Shown piece after piece: positions 23,476-34,427 of a stretch of 64,000 bases of DNA. A model generated the notes under the pieces. It was not told the origin of the DNA and made no database searches. It saw nothing but the letters and a program-made list of their open reading frames with translations. How positions within the stretch are numbered: position 1 is the first letter of the stretch; every line of letters starts with the position of its first letter. Origin of the DNA: Corynespora cassiicola (taxonomy: Eukaryota > Ascomycota > Dothideomycetes > Pleosporales > Corynesporascaceae); assembly GCA_022059125.1 (NCBI GenBank), contig JAEUWY010000020.1:1550001-1614000 (forward strand), read 5' to 3'. The position numbers and the translations under genes are program-made.

Positions 23476-24053
23476 ATGTTCGTCTCGGTCTTGGCCCCGG
23501 CTCTGCTGCTGCTCGCTAGCAGCGGCCCTGCAGCAGCCCAGAGCCCTCGCCCCACGGCGCCCACGGGCCTGACTACAGAAGTTGCCGGTACGGCCACTGC
23601 GTCCCCTTGCGTGGAAGTCTGCATCATGGAGCCTTGCAACGTTTGTGAGGACTCTCTGCCTGCGCCGTACCCGCTGCGTCCAGACCTCTAACACGGCTAG
23701 GCACCACTACCGAGGGCATCATGAGCATCCTGCCCATTGACACTCTTACCCAGATCAGCGACCCGCTCGCGTCTCAATCCACCGCCGTCGACATGTCCAT
23801 CCCCGCCGGGGAGACTCCACTGAGCACCGGCGAGCTGTCCATCCCGTCTGGCGTCACCACACCAGCCACATCGGCCGCGTCGGGCTCGGGCGGTGCCTCC
23901 GCATCCCCCACCCCCACCGACTCTGGCTCTGGCTCCGCGACGGGCTCTGCTCCGCCTCAGCAATCCACTGGCGCTGCTCCGCTGCTACGTGCCGGCGACG
24001 CTGTGCTGTCGGGACTGTCTGGTGTCTTTGGCCTTGCCTGGGCCTTGCTTTGA
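23476..24053 (+). CDS. Small secreted Ser/Thr-rich protein with probable GPI anchor
   Basis: The model is 23476..23644 and 23701..24053, 173 aa. The 56-nt intron has donor GTGAGG, branch CTAAC and acceptor TAG. Without splicing the first frame stops shortly after the donor, so the intron is well supported. Residues 1-21 are a signal peptide (LAPALLLLASSGPAAAQ). The mature start has a four-cysteine cluster, CVEVCIMEPCNVC, split by the intron. Then comes a Ser/Thr/Gly-rich stalk (SGSGSATGS). A C-terminal hydrophobic tail (VLSGLSGVFGLAWALL) after small residues fits a GPI signal. It is likely a cell-wall or membrane mannoprotein. No catalytic domain is seen. Confidence 0.78.
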
Positions 24054-24732
24054 GTCTCTGAGCGCTCCTGCTCTGCTTCGGCCCTTTGCGCAGGAATTGG
24101 ATACCCCGGCACCCGCGCTGGAAAGGAGTGCACTGCACTGACTGTGGTTGGATTTTCTGCCAGATCTGTAGCCACCTAATGAAAATGAATGATGATGAAC
24201 ATGATTGGTACGCCCGCGCTTTGATTTCTCGGCCACTGCCCTTGATAAGCATCCTGCGTGTATATGTAAGAGGTGCACTGGTACGAAAAGAGAATACGCG
24301 TGCCGCGTATGCGGATGCTCGTATTGCGACCGTAAGGCTGGACTGCGGTGGGACCACGATGGTGCCGTGCTGGGCTAGCCGCCGCCTGCTTCGGGAAAAG
24401 CGCAGCCGCATGTTCGCGACCCTCCAGGGCTCCAGCCCCCAGTTGCGGGTCGCGGCCAGACTGCGCTCGGTGAATTAAAAGGCGGCCTCTCGCTCTCGCT
24501 GTCTGTCTCGCAAACGTCGGGCCTGGGACGATATTTAATCCTTTCTCTCCTCGGCTCCTCCGCCCGTCATTCGAGCGCTATCCAAGGCGAGCGCCAAGGG
24601 CTCGTGGCAATCGACGACGCACTCCTCTTGGCTGTTGACGTGCGCCACGTCCCCCTACCCACCTACCAACAACAAAACCCTCTCACCCTCCTCGTCTTTC
24701 CTATTCCGTAGCACCGCCCTTCTCCTTCCACC
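24054..24732. other. intergenic region upstream of DUF2985 gene
   Basis: This holds the 3' flank of the secreted-protein gene and the promoter of the next tandem gene. The last 100 bp are CT-rich with CCTACC and CCACC elements. No gene is seen. Confidence 0.5.
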
Positions 24733-26267
24733 ATGGCCGCCAACGACCCCAACAACGCCAACGTGCCCACCCCCGTTCCTTTTCCCCAGCCTGACGCTGT
24801 TCGCCCGTCTCCTTCTCCACATGTCGCTCCAGATTCACCTACCGCCACCCAGCGCCGGCGCACCTCGACCAATGCCTCCACCGCCTCGACTTCGAGTCGT
24901 CTGCGCACCGCTAGTATGAAACTCATGGAGGCCAGTCCTCCACCGGGTATGTGGGCTGCCACTGGCAGTGTCGCCTCCAAGGCGCCCACATTGGCAGAGA
25001 TTAGGCGCGGGTCGTTTAGTTCGTCTGGCTGGAACGAAGAGTCGCAAAGGCACAAGGCCGAACGCAGGGCAAGCCAAGGAGAAGAAGGAGGAAGGTGGTT
25101 GCCCAGGAGGACTAGCTCAACCCCGAGTGCTACCCCAGACAGCCCCGTTCGCCCCGGCATGGGCAAGAGCGCAAGGACGGGCAGTTCGAACAAGTTGGCC
25201 CAGACGGGGACGGGGCCAGAGCCTTTTCCGACTCTCAAGGAAGAGGACATGGGTGCAGTCCCGACCAGGGGGACCAGCGACTCGGTAGACGCCGTCATTG
25301 AGACACCAAAGCTGGACCACGTAGAGAAGCCAGTTCATCACGACACCAAGGAGAGCCTAGAGCTGACAGACAAGTCGGGCCACGCGCATTTGGGTCGCCC
25401 AAGAGCGAATTCGCGGCAGGTATGTCACTCTAACTCACGTAGTCCCGATTGCCCTCTGACGCGACACAGTACTCGAACGGTTACGTTCCACCGCCCAAAG
25501 TGCCTTGGACTCGCTCCACCGTCATCGGCCTAAAAGCCTTTTGGAAATTCTTCTTGACACCCTCCGGCTTTCTCATCACCCTATACGGCCTCAATGTCGT
25601 TGCTTGGGGCGGCATGTTGTTCCTCCTGCTCTGTAACGCTGCACCCGCCATGTGCACGCCGACCTGCAACGACATCCAATCCCCGCGTCGCATCTGGATA
25701 GAAATCGACTCTCAGGTCTTGAATGCCCTCTTCTGTGTCACCGGCTTTGGTCTGGCTCCCTGGCGATTTAGGGATCTCTACTGGTGGGCTTGGTGGAGAA
25801 TTGGCGGTTCCAAGAGGAATGAAACTGGTATCCGACGATTGGCTGGCATCCATCGCGGCTGGTTCAGGCTTCCAGGCTCAGACCTCCTCCCCGAAAAGGC
25901 GACGGCTGACACAGTTTCCCCCGAGGACCCCGCCGTTCCCATCCCTATTGAAAAGATACCCGACCCCCCGCCTACTGGCATCCACGCCCCGCCCACCAGC
26001 GGATGGAAGATGGATTTCGTCGTTTGGATGAACATGTGGAACACCTTCTTCCAGGTCGTTCTTTCCTATTACATGTACCGCTACAACCGCTACGATCGCC
26101 CGAGCTGGGCCACGGGCACGTTTGTTGCTTTGGGCTGCATCGTTGCTGGGCTAGGCGGCATCATGATGTACCACGAAGGAAAATACGTGAAGAAGGTCGA
26201 GGGCGTTCCCGTCCCAAAAGAGTACGAGCAGGCCAATCTGGCCGATGAAGAAGCAGCAAAACGTTGA
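24733..26267 (+). CDS. DUF2985 membrane protein
   Basis: The model is 24733..25419 and 25470..26267, 494 aa, with a 50-nt intron (GTATGT..CAG). Exon 1 encodes a 229-residue disordered Ser/Thr/Pro-rich cytosolic N-terminus (RRRTSTNAST, RRTSSTPSATPDSP). Exon 2 holds the DUF2985 domain. It starts with WTRSTVIGLKAFWKFFLTPSGF and a first membrane segment (LYGLNVVAWGGMLFLLLC). A Cys-rich loop follows (CTPTCND), then WRFRDLYWWAWWR. The signature GWKMDFVVWMNMWNTFFQV and two further hydrophobic segments come next (about four in all). The family is fungal and has no established biochemical role. Phosphorylation of the N-terminal tail is plausible but not shown. Confidence 0.88.
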
Positions 26268-27207
26268 CGTTCGCTTGGACTATAGCCATTTTAATCGTAC
26301 ATAATCTTTTTCATTCGCGCATCATCGTTTGCTCGGCATGGATTGTTTGGAGCCTGGAAAACACTTTGAATGGAACCTATGGGCCGCGAGTACAAAAGCA
26401 GCGGAGGGTTTCCATACACTACGGTTGATTTTAAGAGCATGCTTTTGTGGGGTTATCGTCACACACACACTGGCACTGGCTTGCCGACTCGAACATCCAG
26501 CCAGGCCACTCACTTTGATTCGGTCAGCGCCGTTTTTAGGCACTTTGCCTGCCATAACACCCGGAAATGTCGCCATTCCGTCCGTAATAACTGATTGCGC
26601 TCTCCCGTCGGCTGTACCACTGAGCGAAGCTAGATCAAGACAAATATCTCAAGTTTCATCGGTGTTGATGCATCAGTCTAGTGACATAGGATATACATTC
26701 GAATTGATATTACGGCAGCCGTGGAAAAACTAATTGGACGGACCATCGGACCCTGATCTTGTACTTGTAGTGGTGCTCTGACACACTATGCATGATTGAT
26801 TTGGCAGATGGTTATATCTGCACCCTCCCGAAGGCCGTTTGTCGTGGCCCCACATGTCTTCCATAGAAAATATCCCTTGTTGTAGGCAAGTCAAAAAATT
26901 CTACCGAAGATCAAGTTCTTTCTTCTTACAGATGGGGTACAGAGACCCACCAAACTGAACATCACAAGCCAAAACTCGCTCCAGCCAGCTCCCATCGGGT
27001 GCCACTCGACCGTGACCTGCCAGCAAACAACAGCCGCGCACCAAATGCGTGACCGTGGATGCAACAGTTGACATCAGTGGCCCCAAGGTCGGGTACTTAA
27101 GGCATCTCAATTTCAGTCTCCATACCTTTTAGAAGACTCAAATAATAACATAGTTCTAATTGATAACAACCGACTCCTTTGACACCTCTCGAAATACCGT
27201 ATCTACC
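26268..27207. other. intergenic region, no gene seen
   Basis: This 0.94-kb gap contains only short open frames without coding character. It includes the promoter of the small Met-rich secreted-protein gene. Confidence 0.5.
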
Positions 27208-27616
27208 ATGCACATCGCAATCATTCTCACCTGCCTTGCCGTCTTTGCGGCCGCGGCGCCTATGAAGGACAATGCCATGCTGGGCTCGGATATGCAAATG
27301 TCGAATGGTGAGTTTCCGATCGATTGTGTGCGTTTTTTTGAGGGGGGAGATGTGCTGACGCGGGTTAGGTGGTGGACTGATGGAAAGGGATGTGGAGGTT
27401 ATGGGGCAGGAGGTGGGTATGGAAGTGCCGGGAGGTCGGATGGGTGGCGAGGTTATAAAAGGGAAGATGGGGATGGAGGGGTTTGGTAAGCGTGATATGA
27501 TGATGGACGATGGCATGATGGGTGACATGATGGATGATGTGATGATGAAGATGAAGAACGGTATGCTGGAAGATGATATGACTGGTGAAATGCAGGAGGG
27601 AGACATGAACATTTAA
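27208..27616 (+). CDS. Small secreted Met/Asp-rich protein with Kex2-like site
   Basis: The model is 27208..27307 and 27369..27616, 115 aa. The 61-nt intron (GTGAGT..TAG) closes in frame; unspliced, the frame would run into unlike sequence and stop. Residues 1-17 are a clear signal peptide (MHIAIILTCLAVFAAAA). The mature chain is rich in Met, Asp and Gly and has no Cys. A dibasic KR at residues 77-78 (GFGKR, then DMMMDDG) is a Kex2-type cleavage site. It would release a C-terminal peptide of about 38 residues with about one-third Met (MMGDMMDDVMMKMKNGM). Two MGxE/MEx blocks before it (MERDVEVMGQE, MGGEVIKGKMGMEG) repeat loosely. Met-plus-acid clusters can bind copper(I) in other proteins; here that is speculation. 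It could equally be a cell-wall peptide or an effector. Confidence 0.72.
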
Positions 27617-28352
27617 AACCTCACCCCCTTCTCTCCCAATGTAAACGGCCGACTACCTCGGATGGATATGTTGAAGGATAACGCACATATATTTAGCTGG
27701 TCATTTACTTGACGAGCACACTCGTTGATCCGCATACACGAACAAATCAGTCAATCAGTCAATCAGTCAATCAATCAATCACACCAAACACACAAGTTTC
27801 AAGTCCCTTCAAGACAAGCTTGATTCTACCTACTCGCTTGCATATTTACTTACCTATATGTTCGTCCCGGGCTCGCATTCCAAGCCCCTGCCGACTTCAT
27901 CTTTTACTATACACGAACCTCGCACCTGGCCCGGCCCCACACACGAACCGCCAAAACCGCAGCATGACCCTGTACAGCCTTGCAACAGAAGAAACAGACG
28001 ACGCAAAGCTCAGCAAGGCCGCGGGCTATGGAATAAAGACAGAAGCCGAGAAGAGAAGAAAAGGAAGATATCGCTAAAAACCCCACATTGGGGGAGGTAC
28101 GCAGACCAAAGTAGCGCAGAAGGAAGGTCCCATCCCATCCATCCATCCCTATACATGATTCCCAAAAAGAAGAAGACAAAAAAAGCAAATGATTTCGCCT
28201 CGTGCAATCATGTCGAACCCGCAGCTCATCTGCCGCGCCGAAAGAAGAAAAAAAAAGAAAACCGAAACCTCCCTCCTATCCCTAAGCACCAAACATTTTT
28301 TTTCCCCCGAGAAAAAAAAGATAAATCCGCAATCAAAACCCCATACTCTTCT
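27617..28352. other. convergent intergenic region with tetranucleotide repeats
   Basis: This spacer lies between the Met-rich protein gene and the transcription-factor gene (convergent). A run of CAGT/CAAT-AATC tetranucleotide repeats lies at about 27746-27782. Several A-runs occur at 28165-28320. No gene is supported. Confidence 0.5.
27746..27782 (+). repeat. (TCAG/TCAA)n tetranucleotide repeat
   Basis: Short tandem units of AATCAGTC and AATCAATC repeat in an intergenic region. Confidence 0.75.
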
Positions 28353-31300
28353 CTACCTCAAATCCTCCAACCCTTCCAATCCCTCCATCCCCCCCTCATG
28401 CTGGCCCCCACCATGCCCAACATGCCCGTTCATCCCCAAGTCCACCGGCGCCCCACCACCAACATGCCCAAGCCCAAAATCGAACCCTTGATGCGCAAAC
28501 ACGCCCCCATCATCCACAAGCGTAGGTGGCTCCATATTGAACGGCATAAACCACGCCGAGCTGGGGTCGAAGAAGCCGTTGCCCGCCGCGCCCGCGCCCG
28601 TATTGGACGTGGCGAGGCCCATGGGGTCGAGGTTCCAAAAGGCGGATGCGTGGGCGGAGAGTGGGTCTGGGAAGGGGGACATGTCGAGGGCGTGCTGCTG
28701 CTGCTGTTGTTGATGTGCGGCGTGCTGTTGGTGCAGGAGTGAGGGCGAGGTGTTGAGGAGCGGGAGGCCGGGGTGGTGTTGCGAGAATTCGGGTATGGAG
28801 AATTGTTGGCTAGCGGCTTGGGCAAAGTATGCAGGGTCGAAGGCGGTATCCATGGGATCGGTGGGGCCGCCCATGTGGATACCGAGCTGGTTTTGTAGCT
28901 GGGCGGCGTGCAGATGGTGGTGTTGCTGGTGCTGGTGCTGGAGGTGGTGGGCGGCGGCCTGGGCGGCTTGGTGCGCCTGCTGGAGGTGGGCTTGCTGAGC
29001 TTCGGTGAGGGTGCCGGCGGCGTCTGCTTTGGCGGAGACGGATTTGGATTTGTTTTTGCGGGCCTGCTTGCGGTGGTCGGCTTTGGAGGGGGGTGAGAGG
29101 GAGGCGAAGAATTCCTCGACGGATTGGAGGTCAGATTTTTGGCCTAAGACGGCGTCGGTGCCGGGCTCGTTGGCGTTGGGCTCGGCCGCGTCTTCGTAGT
29201 CGGTCTTGGAGACACCGTGCGGGTACCGGTTGAACCAGTCGCCGTACTGGAAGATGACGGCCTTGCCCTTGTCACCCCCAGCGGCTGGCCCTCGGAGTTG
29301 CGCATCGGCGTGCTGCCGATACAACTCCTTGAGGTTCTCGGCAATATAGTGGAACATGCCCCAGTATTTCTTCATCTTGCTAAGATACTTGACATTGTAA
29401 GCCAGGTATTTCTTGGATTGCGCCTCCAATTTCGGGTTCTTGGAGAAGACACCGTGGACGTGGACGGTCGACGAGAAAAAGGCAGAGTATCCGGCAAAGG
29501 GGGCGACGACGTTGTGTTCCATGGCCTCGTTGATGAGAATCGAGATTTGGTTTGCGGCGTCGAGGGCGGTTCGTGCGGATTCTGTGAGAAAGTCGTGCGG
29601 CATGTCTTTTGGTGGCCGGCTGCCTGCTCGCGAGGGCAGCGAGAAGCGGTGCATGAAGAGGATGATTTGTTGGTAGAGAATATGTAGATAGAGGAACTGA
29701 TTTGCCGTCTTGCCAATGGCATGGCTCTTAAGGTTTTCGGGGCTGTAAACGAGCATCTCTGGGAGACTGTCTTTGAATTCCTTGGCTTCCTTCTTGAGGT
29801 TGTGGAACGTGGACTTGGTCGACCACATGGTTTCAGATTCCCGCTCTTTTCCACCAAGATTCATGTACTTGATGAGCTTTCCCCATATGCATACGAGCCG
29901 AATCATAAAGGCCGTCACACCCATGTTGTCGTGTGGGTTCGCCAGCTGACCGCTGTCCGGTGGGACTGGATTCGGGACATTTCCGTCCAAGTTCTCGGTC
30001 GGCGCCTTGATCTCATGAATATACAGGTGCTCCTTGACAGGCAGCTGCACCTCAATGTACTGCTCGTTCACGAAGAGTGGCCGGTCGGTCCCTGAAGAGT
30101 TGAAGCGGTCCATCAGGAAGCAAGACCACATTGTGCGTCGTCGGATTTCTCGATCGGTCAAACTCAGTGGCTTGCGGTCTGCGTCGCTGACTGTGGGATC
30201 AAATTCCAACTCCTTGTGAAGCTGCAGCGCATACGCCATTCTCTGTGCCATTCCACCAAACATCCAACTTCTTCCGCCCTGGCATGTTCCAAACTCGTGG
30301 AGGCCGAGCAGAAGATAGACGATTAATATGGTGATGTTGGGCGAGTCGAAACGCTTGAGCGAAATCTCCCTGGCCCGCTCTGCCCAGACTTCGCCTCGCA
30401 GGAAGCATGGTTCGGTCCGCAACTGGGGATGTGTCGAGAATCGTGCAGAAATGGCACATATGGCCAGTATAAGGACGGGCGGTACGTTTCCTTGTGCCAA
30501 TCGTCGCATGAAGCTCGGCTTATGGAGGAGTGGATAGCTCTGGCCGTAGACGTAGTCAAAATAGACTTCGGCCAGATGCTCCTGAATTTCTTTTGAGGGT
30601 AAGCTTTCTGCGCCTTCGGTTAGTAGTTTGGAGTCGTCAGACTCCTTCGTTCGCGAAGCCGATCCTGCCGCATCTGGATTTGCGGTTTTCGACTTTGACC
30701 ACTCGTCCAACTCGTTCCCAAACGCCTCCTCGGCCGCGCGCTTCTTCGTCGTTGGCGTCTTTGGCCCAGCACCGGGGAGGGCTGGTTTGACCACGGACCG
30801 TCCAACACCGGAGATGGACGGCAGGCTGTCCTTGGGGATGAGCTTGATCACTCTGTCCTCCATGCGTTTGAGCCGCTTGTCCAGCATGGCCATGTAGTCT
30901 GTCCTCGGTGCTGCTTTCCGCGTCGTGACCTTGTATACGCAGGGTATCCTACTCCTCAGGCAGTGCTTGCACGCGGGCTTCTCGCCCGAGCATCGAATCT
31001 TCTTTCTCCGGCATGCGATACATGCCAACGGCAGCCGCTTCCTCTCCTTGCCGGCCTTGGTCTTCATCTCAGCCCAGGGCGGGGGGTCTCCGGAGGCGTC
31101 CTTGTCCTTTTTGGACGTGGTGGAGCCGTCTGCACCGTCTCCGCTGAGGCTCTCGTCCAGCTTGATGTGCAAACCGGAGCCATCGTTTAGCGACTCGCCT
31201 ATGGCAAGCATGCCCATGGCGGGCGCACTCTCTGGACTGGTGTTATTTCCATCTTGGCCCAAGTTCCCAGGACTGTCGATGCTCAAGCGATGGGCATGCG

Positions 31301-31610
31301 CGCTGCCTGCGCTGGCATTGCCCTCGCTCAGGTTGCTGACGCTGCCCCTGTGTTTTTGGAAATTGGACTTGACGCTCGACGGGGCGCGGTCATAGGCGCC
31401 ATTGAAGTTCTGGCCCTGGCCAAAGGCCATCTGAAAGTCGGATAGAGAGGCCATGATGGACGAGGGATTGGCGACCGCGAGACGGGGAGAGCTCGGGGAC
31501 TGTCGCAGTTCCGGCAGGCCGTACTCGTTCAGGGTCAGTGGGTCGTTGTGGTCGAAGGTGGTGTGGGAGGGCGTGGCCATGGCAGTAGTAGCGGCACCCG
31601 AATCGCCCAT
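28353..31610 (-). CDS. Zn(II)2Cys6 fungal-specific transcription factor
   Basis: One uninterrupted exon encodes 1085 aa, starting at ATG 31610. A Zn2Cys6 cluster spans residues 197-224 with spacing C-x2-C-x6-C-x6-C-x2-C-x6-C, starting CIACRRKKIRC. It is followed by a linker and a coiled dimerisation helix (MAMLDKRLKRMEDRVIKLIP). The fungal transcription-factor homology domain follows at about 345-700 (YFDYVYGQSYPLLHKPSF, ETRRR-like TDREIRRRTMWSCFLMDRF). The C-terminal 250 residues are rich in Gln, His and Ala (HHLQHQHQQHHHLHAAQ) and look like an activation region. It is probably a nuclear sequence-specific regulator; I do not recognise the orthologue with confidence. The N-terminal 180 residues are Ser-rich and disordered. 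The 5' side has an unusually long gene-free region. Confidence 0.88.
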   Translation of the reverse strand: MGDSGAATTAMATPSHTTFDHNDPLTLNEYGLPELRQSPSSPRLAVANPSSIMASLSDFQMAFGQGQNFNGAYDRAPSSVKSNFQKHRGSVSNLSEGNASAGSAHAHRLSIDSPGNLGQDGNNTSPESAPAMGMLAIGESLNDGSGLHIKLDESLSGDGADGSTTSKKDKDASGDPPPWAEMKTKAGKERKRLPLACIACRRKKIRCSGEKPACKHCLRSRIPCVYKVTTRKAAPRTDYMAMLDKRLKRMEDRVIKLIPKDSLPSISGVGRSVVKPALPGAGPKTPTTKKRAAEEAFGNELDEWSKSKTANPDAAGSASRTKESDDSKLLTEGAESLPSKEIQEHLAEVYFDYVYGQSYPLLHKPSFMRRLAQGNVPPVLILAICAISARFSTHPQLRTEPCFLRGEVWAERAREISLKRFDSPNITILIVYLLLGLHEFGTCQGGRSWMFGGMAQRMAYALQLHKELEFDPTVSDADRKPLSLTDREIRRRTMWSCFLMDRFNSSGTDRPLFVNEQYIEVQLPVKEHLYIHEIKAPTENLDGNVPNPVPPDSGQLANPHDNMGVTAFMIRLVCIWGKLIKYMNLGGKERESETMWSTKSTFHNLKKEAKEFKDSLPEMLVYSPENLKSHAIGKTANQFLYLHILYQQIILFMHRFSLPSRAGSRPPKDMPHDFLTESARTALDAANQISILINEAMEHNVVAPFAGYSAFFSSTVHVHGVFSKNPKLEAQSKKYLAYNVKYLSKMKKYWGMFHYIAENLKELYRQHADAQLRGPAAGGDKGKAVIFQYGDWFNRYPHGVSKTDYEDAAEPNANEPGTDAVLGQKSDLQSVEEFFASLSPPSKADHRKQARKNKSKSVSAKADAAGTLTEAQQAHLQQAHQAAQAAAHHLQHQHQQHHHLHAAQLQNQLGIHMGGPTDPMDTAFDPAYFAQAASQQFSIPEFSQHHPGLPLLNTSPSLLHQQHAAHQQQQQQHALDMSPFPDPLSAHASAFWNLDPMGLATSNTGAGAAGNGFFDPSSAWFMPFNMEPPTLVDDGGVFAHQGFDFGLGHVGGGAPVDLGMNGHVGHGGGQHEGGMEGLEGLEDLR

Positions 31611-31918
31611 TTCCTCGACGCCAGGCGTCTCTGTGCAACGGCGGGGCTCTTTGCCGCTGTCACATCAGACGGTACGACTCACACGGCCAGAGGGGGGTGG
31701 AACATGGGGCACGGGCAGGGCGGGGAGGTGGGATTCGCAAGTCGTCAGTGTTGTGTGGAGGAGGCCGGAGAGGAATCGGCAGGACTGGATCAAGACGGAA
31801 ATGCAAGGTAAAGCCCAAGCTTCTCCACAGGAAGATCGGAACGAGTTAGCACGAACGGCGGGGGCCGCTAGCCAGCATACTCGCAGGCGGGCAGAGGGAG
31901 GGCAGCAGAGCGGAGAAG

Positions 31919-31956
31919 GTCGTGCAGGTCGCGCAGGTCGCGCAGGTCGCGCAGGC
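31919..31956 (+). repeat. 9-bp GTCGCGCAG tandem repeat
   Basis: About four near-perfect copies of GTCGCGCAG lie upstream of the transcription-factor gene. Confidence 0.8.
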
Positions 31957-32540
31957 TGACGGACGGGCTTGGGGGGGGGGAATAGTGGGAGTAGTGGGAA
32001 TAGGGCGGATGGTGTAAGGCTCAATGGGGCGGTAGGGTAGGCCGCAGCAAGAGGCAGGGCGCGCGCATCCTGGCCCCTCCCCCTCCGCCGCGGCCCTTTT
32101 CGCGTGCAGCACAAACGTACAGTGGACATGTAATGTCAAGGGAAGGGGAGCATGGGCTGGCAAGGCCTGCAGGGCCTTCGTAATGGACAGGGCAGGATTC
32201 GCACCGCGTTGGAGCAAAAGGCACTGGCACGGCCACGGCTGGAGGACCGATTGACACCTCGGTCCCTGCTAGCCAGTAGCAGGTCGCGAACTGGCCGCAG
32301 TGTGTGCATGGCGCTCCCCACATGGCTGAGGCTTGTCATCCAGACCCGCTGGCGATTATTCAGACACGACAAAGCAGCCCAGGAGACGACGTCTGCGCTA
32401 GAACAGCATGGCCGTCGCAGGACGCTCCCTGGAGACGCTCCCGTGCGAGTCAGGAGTAGGCGGCAGCACCACCGCCAGCGCGACGACTCGCACGGTATGC
32501 CATGGATACGAACAACAGCCTCCCGCCACCCAGCAACCCG

Positions 32541-32602
32541 CAGCCAGCAGCCAGCAGCAGCCAGCAGCAGCCAGCAGCAGCCAGCAGTAGCCAGCAGCCG
32601 CC
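32541..32602 (+). repeat. CAGCAGC-type minisatellite
   Basis: A run of imperfect CAGCAGC / CAGCAGCC units lies in gene-free DNA. Confidence 0.8.
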
Positions 32603-34427
32603 AGATCACGAGGCCCGCCGCCGCCGCCGGCCGCTCCAGTGGCTGCGGGACGCTTTGCGGGGCCCCCCAGCTTCTCCATGCGCTGAGCACCGCATGCATA
32701 TGAACACCATCAATGCCAAATATCCGCCCTCCCACGCTTCCCTATAGCTACTATACTGCGCATGTCTTTTGCCACGTATCCGGCCCGTCGATCGCCCGCC
32801 CAGCTGCCCCGTGGGCCCCTCGTGACGGCCGTTGCGGTCGAGCGCCACGGTGCGGAACCATTGCGCGCGCCAGTGGCATGCATTCATCTCGTGTGCCATC
32901 AGAGAGAGGTTGGGTTTCAGCTCGTGGGTCGCTGCCCACCATGACGACGCCCTACGTCTTCGGCCGCTGTTCCGTTTGCTCGGGCCCTCCCTCGACGGGT
33001 CCCTGATTCGGGTCTATTCGGCTTGATTTGCCTCCCCCCGCCGATCGTGAATGGGGGGGGAGGGGGCCATGCTTGACTCTCAGAAACGCGACTGAACAAT
33101 CACCACCATTTCGTAAAACACTCCTGGAACCCCTCATGTGAACGCAACCTGGGATGGGACCCTCTGCTACCAGCCCACCAGATGACTTGACTGGCCGATT
33201 TAGCCAGAACAAAGCTCCATTTCCACAATCTCCCACTTCTTCCCGCCCATGTCCATGACTCTCCCACATGTTTCCGACGCACCGTGGCCTCGTTCGCCTG
33301 GATGCCTCCATGCACACGACTCTGTCGCAGATTGCGTGGCGGCAGACTGACCACTCTTTTATCGTAGCGACCCTCTTTCCCCAGACTGTCATACATTGTA
33401 CCCGCCGCCGCTGGCCGTGGTCCCAGGAGCATTGCCCCTTCGTCCGCCGTCTCAAGACGCCCTTGTATGTCGACTGCACAGACGCCCAAATCAATCTGCG
33501 CCATGGGCCTACCCTGCTTCAACGTCGGGAAGATCTTGGTAGTCCAGATCGCATGCTGTTCTGACACCTCGGATTTGAAATGCCCACACCCAATGCCTTC
33601 CACGCCTGCTTCGCGCACCTGCCTCTGCCATCGTCTTGCATCGCACAAGTTAAACTCAAAGCTAGACGCTCCTGCAACACCTTCCGCGCTCGTATCAAGT
33701 AAATGCTGCCTAAACTTTGGGAGAAGAGTTTAGGCCGCAAGCAAGAGTCGTTCCAATTCCCCTGATTCAACCGCCTACTAGCACATGCGCACACGTGCAT
33801 TCATTGTTTTAACGCCATCACAGTTTCGGTCACAAGCCGCCATCAACCTTCCTGACTAGTCGACTGTTAATATCGTCTGATCCTGCATGAGACCAACGTG
33901 CACGCATGCAGAACAAACACCCAAGCTTCTAGAACTGATTACCCCCGCACTCTACTAACCCCTAACCCACATTCTGCCGTCGGGAAATCCTCACATCAAC
34001 TCCTAGCACAGGGTTTCTCACACCTCTTACATCAGGCATGGCCGAATTATCTCGCAAAGCTTCATGATTGGGGCAAGAGTACAATGCTTCCACCACTTGA
34101 CTACGAATTTAATTTCCCGTTTCGAATGTTGCCTTCTAAGGATTCGCCATGCAAGGCATGTGGTCATTGTACTTTTCCAGGTCAAACGAACCATTCTGTC
34201 CAATACTAGGCATTCCACATATTCACATACCATCACTGTTATCGTCTTCAAAACAAGGTTCTTCTCTAAAGAGTAATTGGATTTTTTTTTTTAATATATT
34301 TTTTTGCAAGTTACAGCCGACATCGGAAGAGATGCTCCAGGCACTGATTCCCACACTTCCAAGTCAAACGCCGAAGCCATGAATAACCAAACGCCACCCT
34401 ATGCTCTACCATCCAATCCGCAAACAC

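Larger units (their letters stand above)
31611..34427. other. 2.8-kb gene-free region upstream of the transcription factor
   Basis: No open frame here has domains or splice continuity. It contains a 9-bp unit (GTCGCGCAG-type) repeated about four times at 31919-31956. It also contains a (CAGCAGC)n-type minisatellite at about 32541-32602 and G-runs at 31970-31980 and 33052-33061. It ends next to the 3' end of the kinase gene. It probably holds a long promoter and 5' UTR for the transcription factor. A noncoding transcript is possible but nothing specific shows it. Confidence 0.5.

Noticed and set aside
33940..33975. CTAACCCCTAACCCAC resembles telomere repeat.
   Set aside because: There are only two imperfect units, and they lie inside a gene-bearing region.
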